Positions 55,196-63,824 of a stretch of 64,000 nt of DNA are shown piece by piece (the stretch's first letter is position 1; each line of letters starts with the position of its first letter). Source of the stretch: Paenibacillus artemisiicola (GTDB lineage Bacteria > Bacillota > Bacilli > Paenibacillales > Paenibacillaceae); assembly GCF_017652985.1 (NCBI RefSeq), contig NZ_JAGGDJ010000009.1, forward strand, positions 95,822 to 159,821, read 5' to 3'. The notes beneath the pieces are model-generated. The model ran no database searches and was not told where the DNA came from. It saw only the letters and a program-made list of their open reading frames with translations. A program made the translations under genes and the position numbers.

Positions 55196-58099
55196 ATGTG
55201 GCAAGCATCTTGGATTTGGGGACCGGGCGAAGCCAGTCCCCGCAACGAATGGCGCTGTTTCCGCAAACATTTCCGCGTGCCGGACGAGGCATCTGCCGGC
55301 GAGACGCTGCTTAAGCTGACGGCGGATTCCCGCTATGTGCTGTACGTGAACGGCACGCCGGTCGGACGGGGGCCGGTCCGCGCCTTCCCGTCGAACCTGC
55401 CTTACGACGAATACGACGTCGGCCATCTGCTGAAGCCCGGGGCGGACAACACGATCGCCGTTCTCGTCCTGCATTACGGCGTGGCGACGTTTCAATATTT
55501 GCGCGGCCGCGGCGGCCTGCTGCTCCAGCTCGAGCGGACCGAAGGCGCTGCTTCCCGCGTGCTGCTCGGCACGGACGAGACATGGACGACGGCGGTACAT
55601 GGCGCGTTCGACGCCACCTCGCAGCGCATCTCGTGCCAGCTCGCGTTCACGGAGCGTTACGATAGCCGCGGCTGGGACGAGAGCTGGAAGCTGCCCGGCT
55701 TCGACGATGCCGCCTGGGACCGCGCGACGGTCATCGGCTCGCCGGGCATGTCGCCTTGGACGACCTTGTCGCCGCGGCCGATTCCCTACCTGACGGAAGA
55801 GCCGGTCTATCCGGCCCGCGTCGAAGAGCTGAACGCCGTGAAGCCCGCGGCTTGGAGCGCGGCGTTCGACATTCGGACGATCATGGCCCCGGAGAGCGTG
55901 AATCACGCCAATCCCGTCACGATCGTCGGCCTGCTCGCCGCCGTGGTGACGATGGCGGAAGACGGCGTGCTGACGATCGGCAGCGTCGATAACGGCCGCA
56001 TGCCGCTTCGCGTCAGCCTCGACGGCCAGTGGCTCGCCGCGGAGGATTACTACGGCGAAGCCCCGCAGCAGTTCGTCCAGGCGCGGCTAGCGGCCGGCGA
56101 GCATCTGCTGCTGCTCGACCTGAACCGGGTGACGCACGGCCACGCGTACCACCTCGGGCTGGACGGCGACGTCCCGTTCGCGCTGCGCGCGCCGGTCGTG
56201 ACCGGCGTCGACGGCCTCGGCGACGGCGAGGGCCGCGTCCCGTTCGCCGCGATCGGCGCGTTCGCCACCGGCGAGCATATCGATCACCAGCCGGCGACGA
56301 TCGTCGACCGGGAGCCCGCGGCGTACGCGGCGGCCAAGCGCATCGCCTCCGAGTCCGGGCTGGCCGATTGCCGCGAGTGGGTGCGTCCGATCGATCCGCG
56401 GCTGTACCATACGACGGACGTCTACACGCAGACCGCTTGGCGGACCGTCGACCGGCCGCAGCCGGTGCCAGCCGGCCTTCAGCGCGCCGTGCTCGCGAGC
56501 GCCGATCCCGGCGTCGTTCCGCTCCATCCGGGACTGGACACGGAGGTGCTGATCGACTTCGGCCGCGAATTGACGGGCTACGTCGCGTTCGAGCTCGATG
56601 CCGGCGAAGGCACGATCGTCGACTTCTACGGCTTCGAGTACATGCGCGACGGCTGGCGGCAGTATACGTACGAGCTCGACAACACGCTGCGTTACACGTG
56701 CCGGGAGGGACGGCAGACTTATGCGTCCTTGGTCCGCCGCGGCTTGCGCTACCTCGCGGTGACGGTGCGCGGCGCCTCGCGGCCGGTCAAGCTGTACGAG
56801 GTCAAGCTGCTGCAAAGCAATTTCCCGGTCGCGAACGCGGGGACGTTCCAATCGAGCGACGCGATGCTGAACGAGATCTGGCGCATCAGCCGGGATACGA
56901 CGCGCCTGTGCATGGAGGACACGTTTGTGGACTGCCCGGCGTTCGAGCAGACGTTCTGGGTCGGCGACGCGCGCAACGCCTCGCTGATCAACTATTACGC
57001 GTTCGGCTCGTCCGAGATCGTCGAGCGCATCCTGCGGCTCGTGCCGGAATCGGCCTTTCAGACGCCGCTGTACGGCGATCAGGTACCGAGCGGCTGGAGC
57101 AGCGTCATTCCGAACTGGACGTTCTTCTGGGTGACGGCTTGTCTTGAACATTACCATTACACCGGCAACGAGACGTTCGCCCGCGACCTGTGGCCGCATG
57201 TCCGCTTCACGCTGGAGCACTATCTCGCGAAGCTCGACGAACGCGGCCTGCTGAACATCAGCGGCTGGAACCTGCTGGACTGGGCGAACTTCGAACAGCC
57301 GGGCGAGGGCGTCGTCTCGCCGCAAAACATGTTCCTCGTCAAAGCGCTGCGCGACGCGGCGGCGCTCGCGGCGGCGGCCGGCGACGCGGCGGAAGGCGGC
57401 CGCTTCGAAGCGGCGGCGGACCGGCTGCGCGGCGCGATCAACGCGCGGCTGTGGGACGCCTCGCGCCGGGCATACCTGGATTGCATCCGCGCCGACGGCA
57501 GCCCGTCGAAGACGACCAGCATGCAGACGCAGGTCGTCGCGAGCCTGTGCGGCATTCCGGACGGCGAACGCGCGGCGATCGTCAAGGACTACATCGTCGA
57601 GCCTCCGGCATCGTTCGTGCAGATCGGCAGCCCGTTCATGTCGTTCTTCTACCATGAGGCGCTCGCGAAGCTGGGGCTGCAGGACGTGATGGCGCGGGAC
57701 ATTCGGACGCAGTACGGCGCCATGGTGGACAACGGCGCGACGACCGTCTGGGAGGTCTACCCGACCAGCGGCATCACGCATAACGACAAGATGCTGACCC
57801 GCAGCCACTGCCATGCCTGGTCGGCCGGCCCCGTCTTCTTCCTCGGCTCCGAGATCCTCGGCGTGCGCGGCGTCACCCCGGGCTGGACGAAGGTGCGCGT
57901 CGCGCCGAAGCCGTCGGGTCTCGCCTGGGCGCGCGGCTCCGTGCCGCTGCCGGGCAGCGGCCGGATCGACGTCTCGTGGCGGCTGGACGAGACCGCGAAG
58001 CGCATGTCGCTGCGCGTCGCGGCGCCGTCCGCGGTCGAGCTGGACCTCGCCGGGCCGGACGGCTACGAGCTGGACGTCGAGCGGATCGCGCTCGGTTGA
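55196..58099 (+). CDS. GH78-type alpha-L-rhamnosidase-like protein
   Basis: A 967-residue cytosolic glycosidase-like protein. N-terminal beta-sandwich domains (ASWIWGPGEASPRNEWRCFRKHF; KLTADSRYVLYVNGTPVGRGPVRAFP) and an (alpha/alpha)6 barrel from about 560 to 870 (NEIWRISRDTTRLCMEDTFVDCPAFEQTFWVGDARN, GWNLLDWANF, TTVWEVYP, HSHCHAWSAGP-like RSHCHAWSAGP), then a C-terminal sandwich. In classical GH78 enzymes the acid/base region reads DCPQRDER; here DCPAFEQTFW, so activity may differ. ATG at 55196 with AGGAGG nine bases ahead. No signal peptide: acts on imported oligosaccharides. Confidence 0.87.
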   Translation: MWQASWIWGPGEASPRNEWRCFRKHFRVPDEASAGETLLKLTADSRYVLYVNGTPVGRGPVRAFPSNLPYDEYDVGHLLKPGADNTIAVLVLHYGVATFQYLRGRGGLLLQLERTEGAASRVLLGTDETWTTAVHGAFDATSQRISCQLAFTERYDSRGWDESWKLPGFDDAAWDRATVIGSPGMSPWTTLSPRPIPYLTEEPVYPARVEELNAVKPAAWSAAFDIRTIMAPESVNHANPVTIVGLLAAVVTMAEDGVLTIGSVDNGRMPLRVSLDGQWLAAEDYYGEAPQQFVQARLAAGEHLLLLDLNRVTHGHAYHLGLDGDVPFALRAPVVTGVDGLGDGEGRVPFAAIGAFATGEHIDHQPATIVDREPAAYAAAKRIASESGLADCREWVRPIDPRLYHTTDVYTQTAWRTVDRPQPVPAGLQRAVLASADPGVVPLHPGLDTEVLIDFGRELTGYVAFELDAGEGTIVDFYGFEYMRDGWRQYTYELDNTLRYTCREGRQTYASLVRRGLRYLAVTVRGASRPVKLYEVKLLQSNFPVANAGTFQSSDAMLNEIWRISRDTTRLCMEDTFVDCPAFEQTFWVGDARNASLINYYAFGSSEIVERILRLVPESAFQTPLYGDQVPSGWSSVIPNWTFFWVTACLEHYHYTGNETFARDLWPHVRFTLEHYLAKLDERGLLNISGWNLLDWANFEQPGEGVVSPQNMFLVKALRDAAALAAAAGDAAEGGRFEAAADRLRGAINARLWDASRRAYLDCIRADGSPSKTTSMQTQVVASLCGIPDGERAAIVKDYIVEPPASFVQIGSPFMSFFYHEALAKLGLQDVMARDIRTQYGAMVDNGATTVWEVYPTSGITHNDKMLTRSHCHAWSAGPVFFLGSEILGVRGVTPGWTKVRVAPKPSGLAWARGSVPLPGSGRIDVSWRLDETAKRMSLRVAAPSAVELDLAGPDGYELDVERIALG

Positions 58100-58138
58100 C
58101 GGGTCGACCTGCCGCCGCCTGCTCCCCGTACTCCTTAT

Positions 58139-58178
58139 GCGAAGAAGAAGCACCGCGTTGTTCGCGGTGCTTCTTCGC
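58139..58178 (+). terminator. Hairpin after the rhamnosidase gene
   Basis: GCGAAGAAG..CACCGCG pairs with CGCGGTGCTTCTTCGC around TTGTT, one GAA triplet bulged. 40 bases after the stop; no long T run, so termination is likely but not certain. Confidence 0.6.
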
Positions 58179-58257
58179 GTCGTTCAATCGTGGACGCTCC
58201 CGCCGAGCCGGTCTTGCCGCAGTCGATCAGCAGCTCTCAACAGGAGGGGACAGCTCT

Positions 58258-58389
58258 ATGAGACCGACAAGGCGTGCAGCCTCTCCCGCCTTGAGCGCTC
58301 GATCAGCCCAGCCCTTGCCTTGGCTTGATCACCCTTTCTATAAGTTAACATTCCTAACACGAAGAAAGCGAAATCTTCAAGTCCCCTAG
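58258..58389 (+). CDS. Possible small protein (uncertain)
   Basis: A 43-codon frame opening MRPTRRAASPALSARSAQPL and ending in a basic stretch, with AGGAGGGG well placed before the ATG. No known family and no hydrophobic helix. It lies in a gap of 540 bases between the rhamnosidase and the permease, and may be chance. Confidence 0.3.
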   Translation: MRPTRRAASPALSARSAQPLPWLDHPFYKLTFLTRRKRNLQVP

Positions 58390-58499
58390 GATTTACTGGT
58401 ATCGAACTCCAAATTCCCCGCGGACGGCTTCAAAAATCGTCGATTTACGATCGAGGTCCTAATTTTTCGGGATTTAATGTGTATTTTATGTAAGAAATA

Positions 58500-58553
58500 T
58501 TGACATAAAAATAAGACGATCGCTATACTGAACTTACTTACCGTCCGGTTAGT
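58500..58553 (+). promoter_or_regulatory. Strong promoter with palindromic operator before the orphan permease
   Basis: Perfect -35 TTGACA (58500-58505), 18-base spacer, -10 TATACT (58524-58529). An 18-bp dyad ACTTACCGTCCGGTTAGT at 58536-58553 (arms ACTnACCG/CGGTnAGT) covers the start point, as in TetR-repressed promoters. No tetR-type gene lies next to it in the window. Confidence 0.72.
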
Positions 58554-58641
58554 CAAGATGCAACAAGCTTTCCCACCAAGAACGCGCCTGCCAACCCGAC
58601 ACGAACCTGTACAAACCAAATCAAGTTAGCGAGGGTATGAA

Positions 58642-59601
58642 ATGTGGGAATTCATCGTGCGAAGAACGCTCCAATCTATTTTCGTGCTGCTGATTGTGTC
58701 CGCTGCCTGTTTTTATGTGAGCCATCAAATGCCGGGAGACATGTGGACGGCGATTGGAATGACCCCGGAGCAAAGACTTGCCGCGGATGCGCAGAAACAT
58801 GCGCTGGGATTAGACCTGCCCCTCCATGTGCAATACTGGAATTGGCTTAAAGGTCTTCGTCATGGAGGGTTTGGTCTGGATTACCAGATGCAGCCGATCG
58901 GCAGCTACATCTGGAAGAACGCGCAGAACAGCCTGATCCTGATAGGCGTTTCATGGCTTCTATCGGTCATGATTGCGTTTCCCTGGGCGATTTATAGCAG
59001 CATCCGTTCCGGAGGCCTGTCGGACCGAGTGGCTATCGTGCTGGCGCTGATCGGGTTTGCCGTGCCCGGCAGCGCCGCCGCTATTTGGCTTCAACAAGTG
59101 TTTGCGTTCAATCTGTACTGGCTTCCCCCAAGCAGTATACATACGCCGAGCAAGCAAGGAAACCTGCCGGATCTCGTTCAGCATATGATTTTGCCCGTGG
59201 CAACCTTGATGTTGGGCATCGTCGCGTCGTACCTCAAGTTTATTCGCTCAAGCATGCAGGAGGTGCTTCCTTTGGACTTCCTGCAAACAGCCCGGGCGAA
59301 AGGAATATCCGAAAAGCGGGTCATCCTCGTCCATGCCCTCAAAAACGCGATGATCCCGGTCGTCACCATTGCCGCGATGGATTTGCCCACGCTTATCGGC
59401 TCCTCGGCGATCGTCGAGAACGTGTTTAATTGGGGCGGTCTCGGATCGTTAATGGTTTATTCCGCTGGACATCGCAACCTTCCGGTACTGTTCGCCGTCA
59501 TCATCATCATTACGACTGCAGTCGTTTTATTCTCTTGGGTGGCCGATATTATTTCGCTTCTGCTCAACCCTCGGATCCGTTTGGGCCGGAAGGCCGCTTG
59601 A
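58642..59601 (+). CDS. Oligopeptide-type ABC transporter permease (DppB/OppB family), orphan
   Basis: A 319-residue membrane protein with six helices: FIVRRTLQSIFVLLIVSAACFYVSHQMPGD opens as in DppB/OppB; the EAA loop, which touches the ATPase, is FLQTARAKGISEKRVILVHALKNAM. Normally followed by a DppC-type permease, ATPases and a binding protein; here the next gene is on the other strand and only 37 bases away. It is clearly less GC-rich than its neighbours. Either a remnant of a lost operon or a protein with partners elsewhere. Expressed from a strong, apparently repressed promoter. Confidence 0.88.
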   Translation: MWEFIVRRTLQSIFVLLIVSAACFYVSHQMPGDMWTAIGMTPEQRLAADAQKHALGLDLPLHVQYWNWLKGLRHGGFGLDYQMQPIGSYIWKNAQNSLILIGVSWLLSVMIAFPWAIYSSIRSGGLSDRVAIVLALIGFAVPGSAAAIWLQQVFAFNLYWLPPSSIHTPSKQGNLPDLVQHMILPVATLMLGIVASYLKFIRSSMQEVLPLDFLQTARAKGISEKRVILVHALKNAMIPVVTIAAMDLPTLIGSSAIVENVFNWGGLGSLMVYSAGHRNLPVLFAVIIIITTAVVLFSWVADIISLLLNPRIRLGRKAA

Positions 59602-59638
59602 TAAAATTCTCATCCGAATCCCTCCTACCGATAAACCG

Positions 59639-62164
59639 TTATGGATTCCCGGATCCGGTTTCTTTAGATTCGTCTTGTACCATCGCCATCTCCGTCAGCT
59701 GCACTTCGCGAACCGGCAGCTCCGCGTCGCTCGGCACATAGAACGTCTTGATCTCGCATTTGCCGAAGTCCGCGGTCCACGACCGGTTCAGCATCGGCAC
59801 GCGAAGCTCCGCCTTGGCCGGCCGTCCCGCGGTTTCGTAGCCGCGCGCGATCCAGCCCCCGCCATCCTCCGCTTGCTTGAACGCCGTGCAGATCACCTGC
59901 TCCGACGAGATCTTCAGCCCCTCGTACTTCTGAGGCAGCGGTCCTTCGTGGTACGTCTCCCATACGGCGACCGGCGGCACGTTCAGTTCGTACGCTTTGC
60001 GGACGATGCCGGCATCCTGCCAGCCGCCCTCGTACGGGACGAGGGCATACGCGAATTCCTGCACGCCTTGGTCCATATACTCCACCTGATCGTCGCGCAC
60101 GCCGTAATGATCGGCGAATATCGGACTGCGCACGACCGTGATTCTCGCCTCGTTATCCAAGACGTCGTAGGCGTACTTCCCGCTGTTCAAAATCGCCAAG
60201 CCGCGACGCGTGCCCGTCTTCGGATCGATGCCGCAGACGTCAATCCACTGCTGGCCCGGCACCTCCCGTCCGTTCGGCTCGCGCCGGAGATAACCGTACG
60301 GAATTTCCGCATGCGTCTCCGGCTGCTCCGCCGCGACCGGGAACGACAGCTTCAGCATCTTATGCTTTTCGCGCCAATCCAGCTGGACCCGTACCTGTAC
60401 GTCGGCCGAATGGTGATGCAGCGTAAAATCCTGCCGCAGCGTCGACCCGTTGTACCGGCTCGTGACGCGAAGGACGCCGCGCAGCGGCCCTTGCTCCAGC
60501 ACCTTCACCTCGGCGTCCGCGAAATAGCCGATCAGGTCCCGGTAGCTGCGCAGCCCGTGTCCCCACGTATCGCTGTGATGCTCGTCGATGACGACCGGCA
60601 CCGCGCCCTTCCCGGCGAGCACCTCCGTGTTCGTCCGTTTGTCCAGCATTCGCGATACGTAGCCCGTATGCGGCTCGATTTCGACGCGAACGTAGTCGTT
60701 TTCGAGCACGTTCCCTTCCGCGATGACCGGCGACGGGGCTGACTCCGGCGTGAGCGCCTTGTCCCGGAAGCACCAGTACACCCGGTACCCCATCGCGGGC
60801 ACGCGCGCCATAAACAGCGTATCCCAATTATCCCGCCCGTTCGTCCGCGAGGCGCGCACGGTCTGAACCGGTACGGCGTTGCCTTCGTCGTCCGTCACGC
60901 TCGCCAGCTTGCGGTTAGCCCGGACCGGCACCTCGGTCTCCCAGGACAACGGGTTGAAGACCACGTACGGCGTGCCCAAATCCCCTTGCTCCCACGACAG
61001 CCAATCCTTCTCCTTGCTCAGCGACTTCACGTCCGGCTTCATCGTGTCGATCGACCAGGAGATGCGCTGCGTTGCCGCGTTCAACGCCTTCGCCGCGATG
61101 TGCAGCGCTTCGCCGTAGGACTCGCGGGCATCCTGGAACGCTTCCCGGATGCTGCAGCCGCCCATGATGTCGTGAAATTGGTTGAACAGGACGTTCTCCC
61201 ACGCCTGCTTGAGCTGCTCCTGCGGGTAAGACAGTCCGAGGAGCACGCCCGCGGCCGCCGAAAACTTCTCCGCCGCCAGCAGCCGATGCTCCGCCCGGCG
61301 GTTGTTCTCCTTCGACTCCGAGTGGGTGGAGTAGCAGCCGACGGCATGCATCTGAAGCTCGTCCTTCAAGACGGGCAGCGCCGGCCGCGCGAATTCCAGC
61401 TCCTCGAAGTACCGGTTCGGCGAGCTGATCGCGAGCCGGTCCGCCCCGAACTTGGCCTGCAGCGCGCGGATCGCTTCCAAATTCGCGATCGTCGGTCCGC
61501 CCCCGTGGTTGCCGACGCCGTAGAACGTCATGTGGGCATGACCGTCCACTGCTCCCATGTCCGCATGCTTGATGATCTTGTCTTCGAGCGAAGCTCCCCA
61601 GCTTGTCGAATAGCTGTCGGATAGCCGGAACGTCATGACGCGGCTCCCGTCCTCCGATTCCCACCAGAACAAATTCCGCTCCAGCTCCTTCTCCTGCTTA
61701 TCGGGCCGCATGAAGACGTAATAGTCGATGCCGCTCTTCTTCAGCAGCTGGGGCAGCATGGCGTTATGGCCGAACGAGTCTACGTTGTAGCCGACCTTGG
61801 CGGTCGTCCCGAACTTCGCCTGAAAATACCGCTGCCCGTACAATCCGTGACGGGCGAACGATTCCCCGGACGGCAAATTGCAGTCCGGTTGAATCCACCA
61901 GCCGCCGACGATGATCCATCGGCCTTCTGCCACGCGCGCCCGGATCTCTTCGAACATCTCCGGCGCGTTCTCCTCGATCCAGCGGTAATACGCCGCGCAC
62001 GAACGGGTAAAGACGAATTCCGGGTACTCGTTCAGCCGATCGAGCGCCGAACGGAACGTCGCTTTAATCTCCGCATAGCCTTCCTGCCACTGCCACAGCC
62101 AGACCGGGTCCAGATGCGCGTTGCCGATGAGATGAATCCGCGACGGTAACGATTGATTCGCCAT
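59639..62164 (-). CDS. GH38 alpha-mannosidase
   Basis: An 841-residue glycosidase that releases alpha-mannose. N-terminal catalytic domain: IGNAHLDPVWLWQWQEG (zinc-binding His/Asp), GYNVDSFGHNAMLPQLL (Asp nucleophile, zinc ligand), and NNR/ENVLFNQFHDIMGG. Followed by the three-helix and beta-sandwich C-terminal domains (YVRVEIEPHTGYVSRMLDKRTN). No signal peptide, so cytosolic. GGAGAAGGGG precedes the ATG. The AraC gene upstream on the same strand is its probable regulator. Confidence 0.93.
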   Translation of the reverse strand: MANQSLPSRIHLIGNAHLDPVWLWQWQEGYAEIKATFRSALDRLNEYPEFVFTRSCAAYYRWIEENAPEMFEEIRARVAEGRWIIVGGWWIQPDCNLPSGESFARHGLYGQRYFQAKFGTTAKVGYNVDSFGHNAMLPQLLKKSGIDYYVFMRPDKQEKELERNLFWWESEDGSRVMTFRLSDSYSTSWGASLEDKIIKHADMGAVDGHAHMTFYGVGNHGGGPTIANLEAIRALQAKFGADRLAISSPNRYFEELEFARPALPVLKDELQMHAVGCYSTHSESKENNRRAEHRLLAAEKFSAAAGVLLGLSYPQEQLKQAWENVLFNQFHDIMGGCSIREAFQDARESYGEALHIAAKALNAATQRISWSIDTMKPDVKSLSKEKDWLSWEQGDLGTPYVVFNPLSWETEVPVRANRKLASVTDDEGNAVPVQTVRASRTNGRDNWDTLFMARVPAMGYRVYWCFRDKALTPESAPSPVIAEGNVLENDYVRVEIEPHTGYVSRMLDKRTNTEVLAGKGAVPVVIDEHHSDTWGHGLRSYRDLIGYFADAEVKVLEQGPLRGVLRVTSRYNGSTLRQDFTLHHHSADVQVRVQLDWREKHKMLKLSFPVAAEQPETHAEIPYGYLRREPNGREVPGQQWIDVCGIDPKTGTRRGLAILNSGKYAYDVLDNEARITVVRSPIFADHYGVRDDQVEYMDQGVQEFAYALVPYEGGWQDAGIVRKAYELNVPPVAVWETYHEGPLPQKYEGLKISSEQVICTAFKQAEDGGGWIARGYETAGRPAKAELRVPMLNRSWTADFGKCEIKTFYVPSDAELPVREVQLTEMAMVQDESKETGSGNP

Positions 62165-62430
62165 GCTAACATATCCCCTTCTCCTGATAAAATGTTGAAT
62201 CGGAACGATAGCCGGCGTGCCGTTGCACCCGCCAGCGAAATCCGCCGCAGTTAAGCACGAGCAGCTCGGCTCCTAATGGCACAGATTCATGCGAAAATGC
62301 CGAACCGACACGGTTACGCCTTTGCGGATGAGTTGCGCCATATACGTTGAGGCACACATTCCCGGTACCCGCGGCCTTTTTCAGCGCAGCCTTCTGCCGG
62401 CTTCCATGCACGCCTTCGTGTCCGGACGCG

Positions 62431-63384
62431 TCAGCGCTCTTGTTTGGCGACCGGAAGAAAATCTTTGCTCTCCTCCTCCGGACCTAGAACCGGCAGCCTG
62501 CGCGCTTCCGAGCGATGGGCGCGAAACTCCGACGGCGTCGTCATCGCCACGGCGCGGAACAGCCTCGAGAAATAAAACTCGTTTTTCATCCCTACGGCAA
62601 GCGCGATCTGACGCATCGGCATATCGGTTTCGATCAGCAGCTTCTTCGCCTGCTGAATGCGAATGTCGTTCAGCTTCTCCACGACCGTTAAGCCCGTCGC
62701 CTTTCGGAACAGCCGCGCAAGCGTGCGATAGCTGACATGCAGCGCGTTGGCGATGTCCTGCACCCGAAGTTCGTTTGCGTAATAGGCGTTCAGAAAAAGC
62801 ATCGTCTGCCGGACAAGGGTATCCGCATGGTCGGGAGACGCCGGCGCGGCGGACGGCACCGCGCCGGCCCGCCATGCTTCATACAGACCGGCGATCCATT
62901 GCGCGAACGCCGTCTGCAGCGACAGGAGGCTCGTCTCCGGCCGCAGCGCGAGCAGCGGCGACGCCGTTTCCGCTTTCAAGGCATAGGGACGAACCGCCGA
63001 GAAGCAGCGGACCAGCTCCGCTTCCTCCGCCGTCCCGTCTGCCGCCTCCCCGCGTTCATGCGCGAATTGCCAGCGAAGACAGAAGCCGTCGTCGCTCTCG
63101 CAGGACCGATGCCGATGTCCATGCACGACGCCGGGCGGGATGAGGTAGGATTGACCGGCCTCGATGCGAAATTCTTCGCCGGCCGAAGTCGTATAGAGCC
63201 CGCCTTCCGACACGTAATTAAACTCATACCACGGATGACGGTGCGGAGGATGCGACCAGTTTTCGTCATGCTCCGCTGAAAGCGCATCCAATAATACAAG
63301 GGTCAAGCCGCCGATTCGGATCGGCTTCATCATGAGCCGCTGCAGCGCCAGCAGCGCTTCTTCATATGCAGGATTACCAGGCAA
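62431..63384 (-). CDS. AraC-family regulator, probable control of the mannosidase gene
   Basis: A 317-residue AraC regulator. N-terminal cupin: PPHRHPWYEFNYVSEGGLYTTSAGEEFRIEAGQSYLIPPGVVHGHRH. C-terminal DNA-binding domain: LRVQDIANALHVSYRTLARLFRKATGLTVVEKLNDIRIQQAKKLLIETDMPMRQIALAVGMKNEFYFSRLFRAV. A TTG start at 63384 with GGCGAGG ahead is preferred; an ATG at 63429 also keeps the frame, but TATAAT lies just after it, as if it were the -10 box. The 266-base gap to the mannosidase shows no clear gene. Confidence 0.85.
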   Translation of the reverse strand: MPGNPAYEEALLALQRLMMKPIRIGGLTLVLLDALSAEHDENWSHPPHRHPWYEFNYVSEGGLYTTSAGEEFRIEAGQSYLIPPGVVHGHRHRSCESDDGFCLRWQFAHERGEAADGTAEEAELVRCFSAVRPYALKAETASPLLALRPETSLLSLQTAFAQWIAGLYEAWRAGAVPSAAPASPDHADTLVRQTMLFLNAYYANELRVQDIANALHVSYRTLARLFRKATGLTVVEKLNDIRIQQAKKLLIETDMPMRQIALAVGMKNEFYFSRLFRAVAMTTPSEFRAHRSEARRLPVLGPEEESKDFLPVAKQER

Positions 63385-63520
63385 CGCGGAATCACCTCGC
63401 CGCAAGTTCTTAGCTTCATTATAAGACATCTCTAGACGGCCAGTATGCCAATTCCAAGGATGCCTTTATAAAATCCTGCCAACCTGAAGATCGGATCCGC
63501 ATAAGAATCGCATCATCGGA

Positions 63521-63562
63521 AAAACAAAAAAGCTTTGACCGCGAAACCTCGCCGGTCAAAGC
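63521..63562 (-). terminator. Terminator of the rRNA-tRNA operon
   Basis: On the minus strand AGCTTTGACC ... GGTCAAAGCT is a perfect 10-bp stem followed by TTTTTTGTTTTT. It lies 15 bases after the tRNA-Gly gene. Confidence 0.9.
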
Positions 63563-63577
63563 TGCTGGACGTATAGA

Positions 63578-63652
63578 TGGAGCGGAAGACGGGAATCGAA
63601 CCCGCGACCCTCGCCTTGGCAAGGCGATGCTCTACCGCTGAGCCACTTCCGC
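63578..63652 (-). tRNA. tRNA-Gly (anticodon GCC)
   Basis: Full cloverleaf on the minus strand, acceptor GCGGAAG / CTTCCGC, D arm GCTCAGCGGTAGAGC, anticodon stem CGCCT/AGGCG with GCC at 63620-63618, T arm GCGGGTTCGAATCCCGT, and encoded CCA at the 3' end. Last gene of the rRNA operon. Confidence 0.96.
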
Positions 63653-63666
63653 AATGAGAGTAATCA

Positions 63667-63743
63667 TGGGGCGACCGATGGGACTTGAACCCACGAATGC
63701 CGGATCCACAAACCGGTGCGTTAACCCCTTCGCCACGATCGCC
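63667..63743 (-). tRNA. tRNA-His (anticodon GTG)
   Basis: Full cloverleaf on the minus strand: acceptor GGCGATC/GGTCGCC, anticodon stem CCGGT/ATCCGG region with GTG at 63709-63707, T arm GTGGGTTCAAGTCCCAT, and encoded CCA. Lies between 23S rRNA and tRNA-Gly. Confidence 0.95.
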
Positions 63744-63824
63744 ATATGTAAAGGTGAGCTTGCCACCCTGAAAACTGGATACGAACCTTTGCGAAGGGTC
63801 TTGCTTAGCTGAACGATGTACCTT

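Noticed and set aside
62166..62411. An 81-codon frame between the AraC and mannosidase genes
   Set aside because: No family likeness and no proper ribosome site; most likely the untranslated leader and promoter of the mannosidase gene.
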